DNA of 64,000 nt from contig NZ_LIYH01000005.1 of the NCBI RefSeq assembly GCF_001905885.1, positions 186,001-250,000 of the forward strand, read 5' to 3'. This document shows positions 24,665 to 33,472 of the stretch, one piece after another (position 1 is the first letter of the stretch; each line of letters opens with the position of its first letter). The position numbers and the translations under genes are program-made. The notes beneath the pieces were generated by a model. It was not told the origin of the DNA. It saw only the letters and a program-made list of their open reading frames with translations, and ran no database searches. The DNA comes from Streptomyces sp. CB03234 (GTDB lineage: Bacteria > Actinomycetota > Actinomycetes > Streptomycetales > Streptomycetaceae).

Positions 24665-25764
24665 TCCTCGTCGCTGTCCTGAGAGCGCTCCTGAGCCAGC
24701 CCCTTTTCCAGGACTCGACCCGCGTCCGGGGCAAGGGTGCCCAGGATGCGCTCCAGATCCTCCATGGAGGCGAACTCGACGACGATCTTGCCCTTCCGCT
24801 GCCCCAGGTCGACCTTCACCCGCGTCTCAAAGCGGTCGGACAGCCGGGAAGCGAGCTCGGAGAGGGCCGGTGAGACACGGGAGCCGGCTCGCGGTCCCTT
24901 CGCCTTCGGCGTGCTGGTGGGCTCGGAGCCCATCAGCGTCACGATCTCCTCCACCGCCCGGACCGAGAGCCCCTCGGCCACGATCCGGTACGCCAGCCTC
25001 TCCTGCGCCTCGGGATCCTCGACCGAAAGCAGGGCCCGGGCGTGCCCCGCCGACAGCACCCCTGCGGCAACCCGGCGCTGGACAGTCGGTGACAGGCGCA
25101 ACAGGCGCAGTGTGTTGGAGACCTGCGGACGCGAGCGTCCGATGCGATCGGCCAGCTGCTCGTGAGTGCAGTTGAAGTCCCTCAGCAACTGGTCATAGGC
25201 CATGGCCTCTTCCACCGGGTTCAACTGCGCCCGGTGGAGGTTCTCGAGCAGGGCGTCCAGCAGGAGCTTCTCGTCGTCGGTCTCCCGGACGATCGCCGGA
25301 ATCCGCTCCAGACCCGCTTCACGGCAGGCCCGCCAGCGACGCTCGCCCATGATGAGCTCGTAGCGCTCGGGACCGAGCTGCCGCACGACCACGGGCTGGA
25401 GCAGACCGACCTCCTTGATGGAGGTCACCAGCTCGGCCAGGGCGTCCTCGTCGAACACCTCACGCGGCTGGCGCGGGTTGGGCGTAATGGCATCCAGCGG
25501 CAGCTCCGCGAAGTGGGCGACGGCCGGCGTCTCCGCCTTGTCGACCACCTCCGGCTCCGCGACCGGAAGACCGGTGTCCACGGGCTCCGAGCTGTGCGGC
25601 AGCGTTGCCACCTTCGCAGCTGCCACCCCTCGCTCCCCCGTCAGCGACGGAATCGCTTCGGGGGAAGTGGAACCCGCCCCGATGGACATCGCCGGCCGCT
25701 CTTGGGATGCGGGGGGAATCAGCGCAGCGAGCCCGCGCCCCAGCCCCCTACGTCGCTCACTCAC
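24661..25764 (-). CDS. parB: Chromosome-partitioning protein ParB
   Basis: A 367-residue CTP-dependent DNA clamp that loads at parS and organises the origin region, notably in sporulating hyphae. N-terminal 'RRRGLGRGLAALIP' ParA-interacting motif, CTP-binding domain 'NPRQPREVFDEDALAEL' and 'IMGERRWRACREAGLERIPAIV' (box II), HTH 'EQLADRIGRSRPQVSNTLRLLRL', and C-terminal dimer domain. The GTG start overlaps the parA stop (GTGA), so the two are translationally coupled. Six exact parS sites lie in this window. Confidence 0.96.
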   Translation of the reverse strand: MSERRRGLGRGLAALIPPASQERPAMSIGAGSTSPEAIPSLTGERGVAAAKVATLPHSSEPVDTGLPVAEPEVVDKAETPAVAHFAELPLDAITPNPRQPREVFDEDALAELVTSIKEVGLLQPVVVRQLGPERYELIMGERRWRACREAGLERIPAIVRETDDEKLLLDALLENLHRAQLNPVEEAMAYDQLLRDFNCTHEQLADRIGRSRPQVSNTLRLLRLSPTVQRRVAAGVLSAGHARALLSVEDPEAQERLAYRIVAEGLSVRAVEEIVTLMGSEPTSTPKAKGPRAGSRVSPALSELASRLSDRFETRVKVDLGQRKGKIVVEFASMEDLERILGTLAPDAGRVLEKGLAQERSQDSDED

Positions 25765-26837
25765 TGGATCCCCTCCGACATGCTGTGCTGATTGTTCTGG
25801 TTGCCCTGATGGGCATGCTGGGCGTCATAGTGAATACCGACTCCCCGCAAGGCGATCTCGCGGGCCGCTTCGAAGTACGACAGCGCGCCGCTGGAACCGG
25901 GGTCGTACGTGAGAACCGTCTGCCCGTAGCTCGGTGCCTCCGAGATACGGACGGACCGCGGAATGCTGGTGCGCAGCACCTCGTCTCCGAAGTGACTGCG
26001 CACCTCCTCGGCCACCTGCGATGCGAGCCTGGTCCGGCCGTCGTACATGGTGAGCAGGATCGTCGACACATGCAGCGCCGGGTTCAGGTGACCCCGCACC
26101 AGGTCGACGTTCTTCAGCAGCTGGCCAAGCCCCTCCAACGCGTAGTACTCGCACTGGATGGGAATGAGCACCTCGGCGCCGGCCACCAGGGCATTGACCG
26201 TGAGGAGACCGAGCGACGGCGGGCAGTCGATGAGGATGTAGTCCAGCGGCTGCTCGTACGCCTGGATCGCCCGCTGCAGCCGGCTCTCCCGCGCCACCAG
26301 CGACACCAGCTCGATCTCCGCACCGGCGAGATCGATGGTGGCAGGGGCGCAGAAAAGACCCTCGACGTCCGGGACGGGCTGGACCACATCGGAGAGCGGC
26401 TTGCTGTCGATCAGAACGTCATAGATCGAAGGAACCTCGGCGTGGTGGTCAATGCCGAGTGCCGTGGAGGCGTTGCCCTGCGGGTCGAGGTCGACCACCA
26501 GAACGCGGGCACCGTGCAGCGCGAGCGAAGCAGCAAGGTTGACCGTCGTGGTCGTCTTTCCCACCCCGCCCTTCTGGTTGGCGACCACCATGATGCGGGT
26601 CTGTTCAGGCCGGGGAAGGCCCTCGCCGGCACGGCCCAGAGCCTCCACCGCCAGCTGGGCAGCTCGACCAATGGGGGTGTCGTCCATCGGAGGCGGTGTT
26701 TCACGTGAAACATCCTCCTCCGCCGATTCGGTACGGGGACCGGGGACCGGATCGGTCATCGGTCCCGCGATGTTGGCGTTGGACCGCAAGGATTCACTCT
26801 CCTCGGCTTCAGGCTCGCGATGAACAGAGCCTGCCAT
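25761..26837 (-). CDS. parA: Chromosome-partitioning ATPase ParA
   Basis: A Walker ATPase that positions ParB-parS complexes. The deviant Walker A 'NQKGGVGKTTTTVNLA', 'VLVVDLDPQGNAS' and 'YILIDCPPSLG' are intact. I start at ATG 26837 (MAGSVHREPEAEE), giving 358 residues, close to the length I recall for S. coelicolor ParA. The frame is open to 27002, but that stretch begins inside a parS site (MFHVKR...) and contains a DnaA box. Another parS site (26698-26711) lies within the disordered N-terminal coding part as 'DVSRETP'. A start nearer the ATPase domain is also possible. Confidence 0.9.
   Translation of the reverse strand: MAGSVHREPEAEESESLRSNANIAGPMTDPVPGPRTESAEEDVSRETPPPMDDTPIGRAAQLAVEALGRAGEGLPRPEQTRIMVVANQKGGVGKTTTTVNLAASLALHGARVLVVDLDPQGNASTALGIDHHAEVPSIYDVLIDSKPLSDVVQPVPDVEGLFCAPATIDLAGAEIELVSLVARESRLQRAIQAYEQPLDYILIDCPPSLGLLTVNALVAGAEVLIPIQCEYYALEGLGQLLKNVDLVRGHLNPALHVSTILLTMYDGRTRLASQVAEEVRSHFGDEVLRTSIPRSVRISEAPSYGQTVLTYDPGSSGALSYFEAAREIALRGVGIHYDAQHAHQGNQNNQHSMSEGIQ
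26698..26711. promoter_or_regulatory. parS site inside parA
   Basis: Exact GTTTCACGTGAAAC in the N-terminal coding region of parA, about 130 nt downstream of the chosen start. Confidence 0.93.
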
Positions 26838-26891
26838 GCTTTCGGGGTCGTGAACCAGCGAGGCCGGTGGTTCTGTGGAGAACTCCACCTC

Positions 26892-26900
26892 TGTGGACAA
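26892..26900. promoter_or_regulatory. Perfect DnaA box upstream of parA
   Basis: TGTGGACAA (TTGTCCACA on the minus strand), 55 nt before the chosen parA start and next to a GTGGAGAACTCCAC dyad. It may link parAB transcription to DnaA, or add to DnaA titration. Confidence 0.5.
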
Positions 26901-26986
26901 CTCCGTAGCCCTCGTGGGTGGCTTACGGTCGCGCGGCGAGGCGGCCGCGCGACCGCGGCTGATGATTCCCTGCAGCAGTGAGCGAC

Positions 26987-27000
26987 GTTTCACGTGAAAC
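26987..27000. promoter_or_regulatory. parS site upstream of parA
   Basis: Exact GTTTCACGTGAAAC between rsmG and parA. In mis-called starts it is translated as MFHVKR; it is better read as a parS site. Confidence 0.93.
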
Positions 27001-27072
27001 ATTGATGCACTCGCCGCAGAGCCAGAGCGTCACGACACTCCGAAATGCGTACGTATGAGGATCAACCAGGTG

Positions 27073-27783
27073 TCAACGGCGGCGACGGGAGGTCCGGGCA
27101 GCCTTGGCTCGCTTGGCCGCGAACCGCACACCCCCGGGACTCTCACCGACCTCCACCCGCACGACGGTCGACAGCGGGTCGACGATGCCTTCGCCGACAT
27201 GGAGCACCGAGGTTCCCACAACGCCCAGCTTGCTCAGTGCGGCGCGGGCGCCCTGGAGCTCCTCCTCGGCCGTGTCGCCCTTGAGCGCCAGCATCTCTCC
27301 ATAGGGGCGCAGCAGGGGTACCCCCCAGCCCGCCAGCCGGTCCAGCGGGGCGACGGCCCGTGCGGTAACGACATGGACGGGCGGCAGCTTGCCGAGGACT
27401 TCCTCGGCGCGTCCGCGCACCACGGTCACATGGTCCAGCCCCAGCAGCTCCACAACCTCCTGGAGGAAATTGGTACGGCGCAGCAGCGGCTCGAGAAGAG
27501 TGATCTTCAGGTCGGGACGCACCAGTGCCAGCGGGATGCCGGGCAGACCGGCGCCGGAGCCGACATCGCAGACGGTGACCCCCTCCGGCACGACCTCGGA
27601 GAGCACGGCGCAGTTCAGCAGGTGCCGCTCCCACAGCCGCGGCACCTCACGAGGACCGATCAGACCGCGCTTGACGCCCGCGTCCGCGAGGAGCTCCGCG
27701 TACCGGACTGCCTCCGGGAAGAACTCGCCGAAAACCGTCCGCGCTTCTTGAGGCGCATGGGGAAGCTCTTCTGCCTCCGTCAC
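27073..27783 (-). CDS. rsmG: 16S rRNA (guanine527-N7)-methyltransferase RsmG (GidB)
   Basis: A 236-residue SAM-dependent enzyme that makes m7G527 in 16S rRNA. Loss of it in Streptomyces gives low-level streptomycin resistance. SAM site 'VTVCDVGSGAGLPGIPLAL' (about 70-88) and 'VTARAVAPLDRLAGW' are typical. GTG 27783 is chosen for its GAAGGA site; an ATG at 27807 has none. A basic tail ends the protein. Member of the rpmH-rnpA-yidD-yidC-jag-rsmG run, but separated from jag by a terminator at 27861. Confidence 0.95.
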   Translation of the reverse strand: MTEAEELPHAPQEARTVFGEFFPEAVRYAELLADAGVKRGLIGPREVPRLWERHLLNCAVLSEVVPEGVTVCDVGSGAGLPGIPLALVRPDLKITLLEPLLRRTNFLQEVVELLGLDHVTVVRGRAEEVLGKLPPVHVVTARAVAPLDRLAGWGVPLLRPYGEMLALKGDTAEEELQGARAALSKLGVVGTSVLHVGEGIVDPLSTVVRVEVGESPGGVRFAAKRAKAARTSRRRR

Positions 27784-27860
27784 GGGAACCGTCCTTCCGT
27801 ACCGCATTACCGCACTGGGTGCTGACTACCAGTGATCAGTGACTATCAGGCTGACAAAGA

Positions 27861-27890
27861 TCGGCCCCGCCTGCGAACAGACGGGGCCGA
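27861..27890 (-). terminator. Terminator behind jag
   Basis: Perfect 9-bp stem TCGGCCCCG/CGGGGCCGA with a 12-nt loop, 15 nt past the jag stop. It separates the rpmH-jag group from rsmG. Confidence 0.8.
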
Positions 27891-27905
27891 CCCTACGAGG
27901 GATGG

Positions 27906-28415
27906 TCAGGCAGGGAGTACGACGACGAAGCGCTCCGGCTCCTCGCCCTCGGACTCGCTGCGCAGACCGGCGGCGGCCACCGCGTCGTGCACGACCTTGC
28001 GCTCGAACGGGGTCATCGGCTTCAGCTTCACCGGCTCACCGGTGCTCTTCACCTCGTCGGCGGCCTGGGCGCCCAGCTCGGCGAGCTCGGTCCGCTTCCT
28101 GGCCCGGAAGCCGGCGATGTCGAGCATGAGCCGGCTGCGGTCACCGGTCTCCCGGTGCACGGCGAGGCGCGTCAGCTCCTGAAGCGCCTCCAGCACCTCG
28201 CCGTCGCGGCCCACCAGCTTCTGCAGGTCACGGCTGCCCGAGTCGCTGATGATCGAGACCGCGGCGCGGTCGGCCTCGACGTCCATGTCGATGTCGCCGT
28301 CGAGATCGGCGATGTCGAGCAGGCCCTCGAGGTAGTCGGCCGCGATCTCGCCCTCCTGCTCCAGGCGGGTCAGGGTGTCGCCACCCTGGGCGGCGGAGGT
28401 GGTGCCTTCCGTCAC
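27906..28415 (-). CDS. jag: Jag/KhpB-type KH-R3H RNA-binding protein
   Basis: A 169-residue protein with an acidic N-terminus, a KH domain ('GSRDLQKLVGRDGEVLEALQELTRLAVHRE', GRDG loop) and a C-terminal R3H domain ('MTPFERKVVHDAVAA'). It binds RNA and in other Gram-positives affects cell-division and wall mRNAs. It starts at GTG 28415 behind AAGGAG and follows yidC by 14 nt, the conserved place for this family. Confidence 0.92.
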   Translation of the reverse strand: MTEGTTSAAQGGDTLTRLEQEGEIAADYLEGLLDIADLDGDIDMDVEADRAAVSIISDSGSRDLQKLVGRDGEVLEALQELTRLAVHRETGDRSRLMLDIAGFRARKRTELAELGAQAADEVKSTGEPVKLKPMTPFERKVVHDAVAAAGLRSESEGEEPERFVVVLPA

Positions 28416-28429
28416 GGATGGACTCCTTC

Positions 28430-29689
28430 TTACTTCTTGGACGACGGGTGCTTGGGCCGCTGCTGGCCCTGGCCCTTGCGCTGTCCGGACTTGGCTTGGC
28501 GTGCGGAACCACCGGCGGGCTTGGCCGGCTGCTTCGGCTTGGCGTCCTGGGGCTCGTCGGCCTTCTCCAGGGAGGTCTTCGCAGCCGTGGACTGCTGAGC
28601 ACCCCCGGTCTGGCTCGCGGCCTGGCGCTTCGCCTTGGGCTGGCGCTTGGGCTGCTGGCGCCGGGTCGCGGCCGCGCTCTCCGCCTCGGCGGTGGCGGGG
28701 TCGACCTTCTTCACAGAGCCGTCGGCCTGCGGGGTGAAGCCGGCCTTGGCGAGGGTGGTGACGAACTTGCGCTCGTTGTCGTTGCGGTCCGGACCCTTGG
28801 CCACGATGGCCTGGACGACAGCGCGGCGACGGCGGCCACGGACCTCGCCGTGGGAGGTGACGCTCTTCACCAGTCGCTGCAGGTAGTGGTCCTGCGCCTT
28901 GCTGCCCGGGGTCGGGTTCTGGTTGATCACGTACATCTGCTGGCCCATGGTCCACACGTTGGTGGTCAGCCAGTAGACGAGGACACCGACCGGGAAGTTG
29001 ATGCCCATCACGGCGAAGATGACCGGGAAGATGTACATCAGCATCTTCTGCTGCTGCATGTACGGGGTCTTCACCGTCAGGTCGACGTTCTTCTGCATCA
29101 GCTGGCGCTGGGTGAAGAACTGCGACAGCGACATCAGGACGATCATGACCGCGGTGACGATGCGGACATCCACCAGCGAGGCGTTGAGCGCCTCGACCTT
29201 GCCCGGGTCGTCCATGAACTTCGCGGCGATCGGCGCGCCGAAGATGTGGGCCTCACGGGCGCTGTTCACGAGCTCCTGGTTGAGGACACCGATCGTGTCA
29301 CCCGAGGCGATCTTCGACAGCACGTGGTACAGGGCGAAGAAGAACGGCGACTGCGCCAGGATGGGAAGGCACGAGGAGAGCGGGTTGGTGCCCGTCTCCT
29401 TGTACAGCTTCATCATCTCTTCGGACTGACGCTGCTTGTCGTTCTTGTAGCGCTCCTGGATCGCCTTCATCTTCGGCTGGAGCGCCTGCATGTTCCGGGT
29501 CGACTTGATCTGCTTCACGAAGAGCGGGATCAGGCAGATCCGGATGAGCACCACCAGGGACACGATCGACAGACCCCAGGCCCAGCCCGTGTCGGGTCCG
29601 AAAACCGCCCCGTACAGCTTGTGGAACTGGACGATGATCCACGAGACAGGTGTGGTGATGAAGCTGAACAGACTGGCAATCGTGTCCAC
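28430..29689 (-). CDS. yidC: Membrane protein insertase YidC
   Basis: A 419-residue YidC/Oxa1 insertase without the large periplasmic domain of Gram-negative forms, as expected in Actinobacteria. The conserved core is visible: 'LKVSTWIIVQF'-like first helix region (here WIIVQFHKLYG), the cytoplasmic hairpin 'KQIKSTRNMQALQPKMKAIQERYKND', and 'LPILAQSPFFFALYHVL'. The C-terminal tail of about 120 residues is Lys/Gln/Arg-rich and should contact ribosomes. It starts at GTG 29689, 3 nt after yidD. Confidence 0.95.
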   Translation of the reverse strand: MDTIASLFSFITTPVSWIIVQFHKLYGAVFGPDTGWAWGLSIVSLVVLIRICLIPLFVKQIKSTRNMQALQPKMKAIQERYKNDKQRQSEEMMKLYKETGTNPLSSCLPILAQSPFFFALYHVLSKIASGDTIGVLNQELVNSAREAHIFGAPIAAKFMDDPGKVEALNASLVDVRIVTAVMIVLMSLSQFFTQRQLMQKNVDLTVKTPYMQQQKMLMYIFPVIFAVMGINFPVGVLVYWLTTNVWTMGQQMYVINQNPTPGSKAQDHYLQRLVKSVTSHGEVRGRRRRAVVQAIVAKGPDRNDNERKFVTTLAKAGFTPQADGSVKKVDPATAEAESAAATRRQQPKRQPKAKRQAASQTGGAQQSTAAKTSLEKADEPQDAKPKQPAKPAGGSARQAKSGQRKGQGQQRPKHPSSKK

Positions 29690-29692
29690 TAA

Positions 29693-30019
29693 TCAGGCTC
29701 CTTGAGCATTGGGCGAGGTCTCTGCGGCCGGGCTCGTCTCAGCGGAGTTCCCGCCCTTGCCGCCGCGCAGCGCGTCGCGCAGCATTTCGTGCCAGCGCGG
29801 GCGCTTACGAGGGGGAACATGGTCCACTCCGCCGGGCGACCACGGGTTGCACCGCAGGATGCGCCAGGCGGTCAGGGCTGTGCCCTTCACCGCGCCGTGC
29901 CGGTCGATGGCCGTGAATCCGTAGTGGGAACACGACGGGTAGTACCGGCAGACGGGGCCGAGCAGCGGGCTGATCGTCCACTGGTACAGCTTGATCAGAG
30001 CCAGCAGCGGGTACTTCAT
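29693..30019 (-). CDS. yidD: Membrane protein insertion efficiency factor YidD
   Basis: A 108-residue family protein with the diagnostic 'LIKLYQWTISPLLGPVCRYYPSCSHYGFTAI' cysteine block (residues 8-37 as segments) and 'RILRCNPWSPGGVDHVP'. It helps YidC-dependent insertion. The start ATG overlaps the rnpA stop (ATGA), so translation is coupled. Confidence 0.95.
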   Translation of the reverse strand: MKYPLLALIKLYQWTISPLLGPVCRYYPSCSHYGFTAIDRHGAVKGTALTAWRILRCNPWSPGGVDHVPPRKRPRWHEMLRDALRGGKGGNSAETSPAAETSPNAQGA

Positions 30020-30387
30020 CGCGCGCCCCCTCCCAGCAACCGCTGAAGGGCGGCGTCCAGGTCTCGGGCCAGCTGTGCATGGTCGGCGTCGCCCGCTCCG
30101 GGCAGCGCCCGTACTACCACCAGGCTACCGGGGGGCAGTGAAGGCAGCCGGTCGCGCATGAGGTGGCGAAGCCTGCGCTTCACCTGGTTACGCACGACCG
30201 CGCCCCCCACGGCCTTGCTGACGACGAAACCCGCACGGGTCGGGGGAGCGCTCTCCCCCGGCACGTGCGGGTCCGTTGCACCGCTTCTTAGGTGGACGAC
30301 GAGGAGCGGGCGGCCGGCCCGGCGTCCTCGGCGTACCGCGGTCGCGAAGTCCTCGCGCCGCCTCAGCCGATTCTCGGTAGGCAGCAC
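30016..30387 (-). CDS. rnpA: Ribonuclease P protein component
   Basis: A 123-residue protein subunit of RNase P. The basic RNR signature is seen as 'VVRNQVKRRLRHLMRD' (about residues 63-78), and the N-terminus is the usual 'MLPTENRLRRREDFATAVRRGRR'. It starts at GTG 30387, 22 nt after rpmH, and overlaps yidD. Confidence 0.95.
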   Translation of the reverse strand: MLPTENRLRRREDFATAVRRGRRAGRPLLVVHLRSGATDPHVPGESAPPTRAGFVVSKAVGGAVVRNQVKRRLRHLMRDRLPSLPPGSLVVVRALPGAGDADHAQLARDLDAALQRLLGGGAR

Positions 30388-30409
30388 GTCATGACCTGTT
30401 TAAAAGCGA

Positions 30410-30547
30410 TCAGGCGGACAGGTTGGCGCGACCCTTGCTGCGGCGGTTCGCCAGGATGGCGCGGCCGGCGCGGGTACGCATGCGCAGACGGAAACCGTGG
30501 GTCTTCGCACGACGACGGTTGTTCGGCTGGAAGGTGCGCTTGCTCAC
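30410..30547 (-). CDS. rpmH: 50S ribosomal protein L34
   Basis: A 45-residue basic protein, MSKRTFQPNNRRRAKTHGF onwards, ending GRANLSA. The GTG start at 30547 has a GGAG site. It is below the length where simple ORF lists stop. First gene of the minus-strand rpmH-rnpA-yidD-yidC-jag group, divergent from dnaA. Confidence 0.97.
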   Translation of the reverse strand: MSKRTFQPNNRRRAKTHGFRLRMRTRAGRAILANRRSKGRANLSA

Positions 30548-30907
30548 TCGGGGGCTCCAGAAATGATTCGGGTGGTGGCGGGACATCGCCTGGCTGTCAC
30601 CGTGCGCCCACGAGTAGCTCGCAATACGCCCGAGTGCACCGCTTCACGATCACTGACCGTGATCTTTGCCCATCGGAGGCAGGCGGCAGCAGCCATCGAC
30701 AACTCGACCTGGTTACGGTACGCGCGGCTACGCCATCCGGTCAAACCGGCGCTGAGCCGTGGTCCACTATGCACAGCCTGTGGACAACAACTTGAACCAC
30801 GTGAGCCGCCGCGACTACCGTGGCTGAACTCGGATTCCTTTCCTGCCTGTCCTTCCATCCCGTCCCGAGAACCACACATTCGTGGGACCTGTGAGAGAGC
30901 GTGCCTT
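30548..30907. promoter_or_regulatory. rpmH-dnaA divergent promoter region with a DnaA box
   Basis: A 360-nt gap without a gene. A perfect DnaA box (TGTGGACAA, 30781-30789) lies 119 nt before the dnaA start, consistent with DnaA controlling its own transcription as in S. lividans/coelicolor. Promoters for both directions must lie here; I could not fix their -10 and -35 boxes. Confidence 0.7.
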
Positions 30908-32680
30908 GTGGCTGACGTACCTGCTGATCTTGCCGCAGTGTGGCCACGAGTGCTCGAGCAGCTCCTCGGCGAGGGCCAGCAGGGCATCGAGCCGAAGGAC
31001 AAGCAGTGGATCGAGCGCTGCCAGCCGCTGGCCCTGGTGGCGGACACGGCGCTGCTCGCCGTCCCCAATGAGTGGGGCAAGCGCGTCCTGGAGGGCCGTC
31101 TGGCCCCGCTCATCAGCGACACGCTCAGCCGGGAGTGCGGCCGTCCCATCCGGATCGCGATCACCGTCGACGACTCCGCCGGCGACCCGCCGCCCGCCCA
31201 GCAGGCGCCCGGCAGGCAGCAGCCCCAGCAGTCCCGCTACGACGAGCGCCAGCAGGGACAGGGCGAGTCGTACGACAAGCCGTACGACAAGTACGACGGC
31301 TACGGGCACCGGCCCATGCCCGACGACGGGCTGCCGACCGTGCGCCCCGCCTACCCCGAGTACCAGCAGCAGCGCCCCGAGCCGGGCGCCTGGCCCCGCA
31401 CCCAGGAGGACCTGTCCTGGCAGCAGCCGCGCCTCGGCGGCTTCCAGGACCGCGACCCCTACGCGTCGCCCCGCCCCCAGCAGCCGCACCACGACTACCG
31501 CGGCCCGCAGGCGTCCGACCCCTCTCCGTACGACCAGCAGCGCGGCGACCGGCGTGACCTGCCGGACGGCCCGGGCCAGCAGCGCCCCGGCAGCGGCGGC
31601 GGCGCGGCGGGCGGGGCCGGAGCCACGGGCGGCCGCCCCGGTGAACCGCACGCGCGACTGAACCCCAAGTACCTGTTCGACACCTTTGTGATCGGGTCGT
31701 CCAACCGGTTCGCGCACGCGGCCGCCGTCGCGGTCGCGGAGGCGCCGGCGAAGGCGTACAACCCGCTCTTCATCTACGGGGAGTCGGGGCTCGGCAAGAC
31801 GCACCTGCTGCACGCGATCGGGCACTACGCGCGCAGCCTCTATCCCGGCACGCGCGTGCGGTACGTGAGTTCGGAGGAGTTCACCAACGAGTTCATCAAC
31901 TCCATCCGCGACGGCAAGGGCGACACCTTCCGCAAGCGCTACCGCGATGTGGACATCCTGCTCGTCGACGACATCCAGTTCCTGGCGAGCAAGGAGTCGA
32001 CGCAGGAGGAGTTCTTCCACACCTTCAACACGCTCCACAACGCCAACAAGCAGATCGTGCTGTCCTCGGACCGGCCGCCCAAGCAGCTGATGACGCTGGA
32101 GGACCGGCTGCGCAACCGCTTCGAGTGGGGCCTGACCACCGACGTACAGCCGCCGGAGCTGGAGACGCGGATCGCGATCCTCCGTAAGAAGGCGGTGCAG
32201 GAGCAGCTCAACGCCCCGCCGGAGGTCCTGGAGTTCATCGCCTCCCGCATCTCGCGCAACATCCGCGAGCTGGAGGGCGCGCTGATCCGGGTGACGGCGT
32301 TCGCGAGCCTCAACCGGCAGCCGGTGGACCTGGTGCTGACCGAGGGCGTGCTGAAGGACCTGATCCCGGGTGGTGAGGACGCCGCACCGGAGATCACGGC
32401 CGGCGCCATCATGGCGGCCACCGCCGACTACTTCGGGCTGACGGTGGAGGACCTGTGCGGCTCGTCGCGCAGCCGGGTGCTGGTGACGGCCCGGCAGATC
32501 GCGATGTACCTGTGCCGGGAGCTGACGGACCTGTCACTGCCGAAGATCGGCGCCCAGTTCGGCGGACGCGACCATACGACGGTGATGCACGCCGACCGCA
32601 AGATCCGCGCGCTCATGGCGGAGCGGCGCTCGATCTACAACCAGGTCACTGAACTCACGAACCGCATCAAGAACGGCTGA
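30908..32680 (+). CDS. dnaA: Chromosomal replication initiator protein DnaA
   Basis: A 590-residue initiator. Domain I (1-90, 'ADVPADLAAVWPRVLEQLL') is followed by the long Streptomyces-type Pro/Gln/Tyr/Arg-rich domain II (about 95-245). The AAA+ domain has Walker A 'GESGLGKTHLLHAIGH' (about 289) and Walker B 'DILLVDDIQFLASKE' (about 347). Domain IV has the DNA-binding signature 'GGRDHTTVMHADRKI' (about 551). The start is GTG 30908, matching the MADVPADL start of other Streptomyces; the frame stays open far upstream but without homology. Confidence 0.97.
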   Translation: MADVPADLAAVWPRVLEQLLGEGQQGIEPKDKQWIERCQPLALVADTALLAVPNEWGKRVLEGRLAPLISDTLSRECGRPIRIAITVDDSAGDPPPAQQAPGRQQPQQSRYDERQQGQGESYDKPYDKYDGYGHRPMPDDGLPTVRPAYPEYQQQRPEPGAWPRTQEDLSWQQPRLGGFQDRDPYASPRPQQPHHDYRGPQASDPSPYDQQRGDRRDLPDGPGQQRPGSGGGAAGGAGATGGRPGEPHARLNPKYLFDTFVIGSSNRFAHAAAVAVAEAPAKAYNPLFIYGESGLGKTHLLHAIGHYARSLYPGTRVRYVSSEEFTNEFINSIRDGKGDTFRKRYRDVDILLVDDIQFLASKESTQEEFFHTFNTLHNANKQIVLSSDRPPKQLMTLEDRLRNRFEWGLTTDVQPPELETRIAILRKKAVQEQLNAPPEVLEFIASRISRNIRELEGALIRVTAFASLNRQPVDLVLTEGVLKDLIPGGEDAAPEITAGAIMAATADYFGLTVEDLCGSSRSRVLVTARQIAMYLCRELTDLSLPKIGAQFGGRDHTTVMHADRKIRALMAERRSIYNQVTELTNRIKNG

Positions 32681-33472
32681 CGCCGAGGCGCCGAGGGCAG
32701 GGCGCTCCGGGACAGGGTCCCGGAGCGCCCTTCGTCGTTGTCCACACCCTGTGATGTTCGAATAGTTGAGCCGGTCACCGGGTTCTCCACAGACGTGGGG
32801 GCGATCTTCAATCCACAGCCTGGGGACTGGTGAGTTGTCCAGATCCTGTCCACAGGGCCGGGTGTGGAGAGGACATCCTTGCAGGTCATCCGCTTGTGGA
32901 TTTGTGGCCGAACGCGCTCCACAGGCTGTGGACGCGAACGCCGTCCACAGGCCGTGATCGCAGTTGTCCACCGGCGGCCCACAGGCACCGGTTCATGGTC
33001 CACAGCTTCTCCACACCCCTGTCCACTGTTCGGCAACGAAACGCCCGGGCTCACCGCGCCGAGTGAAAGCCGTCACACCAAGGTGGTCGGTTGGCCTGTG
33101 GGGAAGCTGGGTAAAACTGGGGACGGCGCTGGGGAGAAGTCGGCCCGGGCTGTGCATCGGCTGTGCAGAACTTTCCGGCGTCCACAGAAAGGGCTGGTTG
33201 TCCACCGGTCCCGCCCACAGGCGCGGTGGACAAAAAACGTGCCGTGACCTGGGTGGATGGCGTTATCCACCGTTTCCACAGGCCCTACTACTACTCCCAC
33301 TCAGAGTTACCGGGGAATCCGCTTCGAAGCGGGGCCTGTGCACAACTCGGCCCCGGAGCGCCCGGCGCCTCTTGTCGCGACTTGACCCCGACCCGCACCG
33401 ACTGTCGGCGGCGTGCGTCAGACTGGTTCCCGCAGTCGAGACAAGAGCCAGCAACAGCAGGAGGCGGTTCCG
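32681..33472. other. oriC: Chromosomal replication origin oriC
   Basis: A 792-nt gap between dnaA and dnaN with at least fifteen DnaA-box-like 9-mers. One exact TTGTCCACA (32738-32746). Close variants include 32835-32843, 32846-32854, 32964-32972, 33198-33206, 33225-33233 (reverse), 33263-33271, 32783-32791, 32895-32903 (reverse), 32927-32935 (reverse), 32941-32949, 32996-33004 and 33007-33015. Boxes occur on both strands and cluster in two halves, as in known Streptomyces origins. An AT-richer patch (ACTACTACT region near 33287) lies close to dnaN. Confidence 0.95.
32700..32730 (+). terminator. Terminator behind dnaA
   Basis: Perfect 13-bp stem (32700-32712 with 32718-32730), 5-nt loop, followed by TTCGTCGTT, 20 nt past the dnaA stop. 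It keeps dnaA transcription out of oriC. Confidence 0.88.

Noticed and set aside
26837..27002. parA start at 27002 beginning MFHVKR
   Set aside because: The first codons are a parS palindrome and the stretch has a DnaA box and no homology; ATG 26837 gives the expected length.
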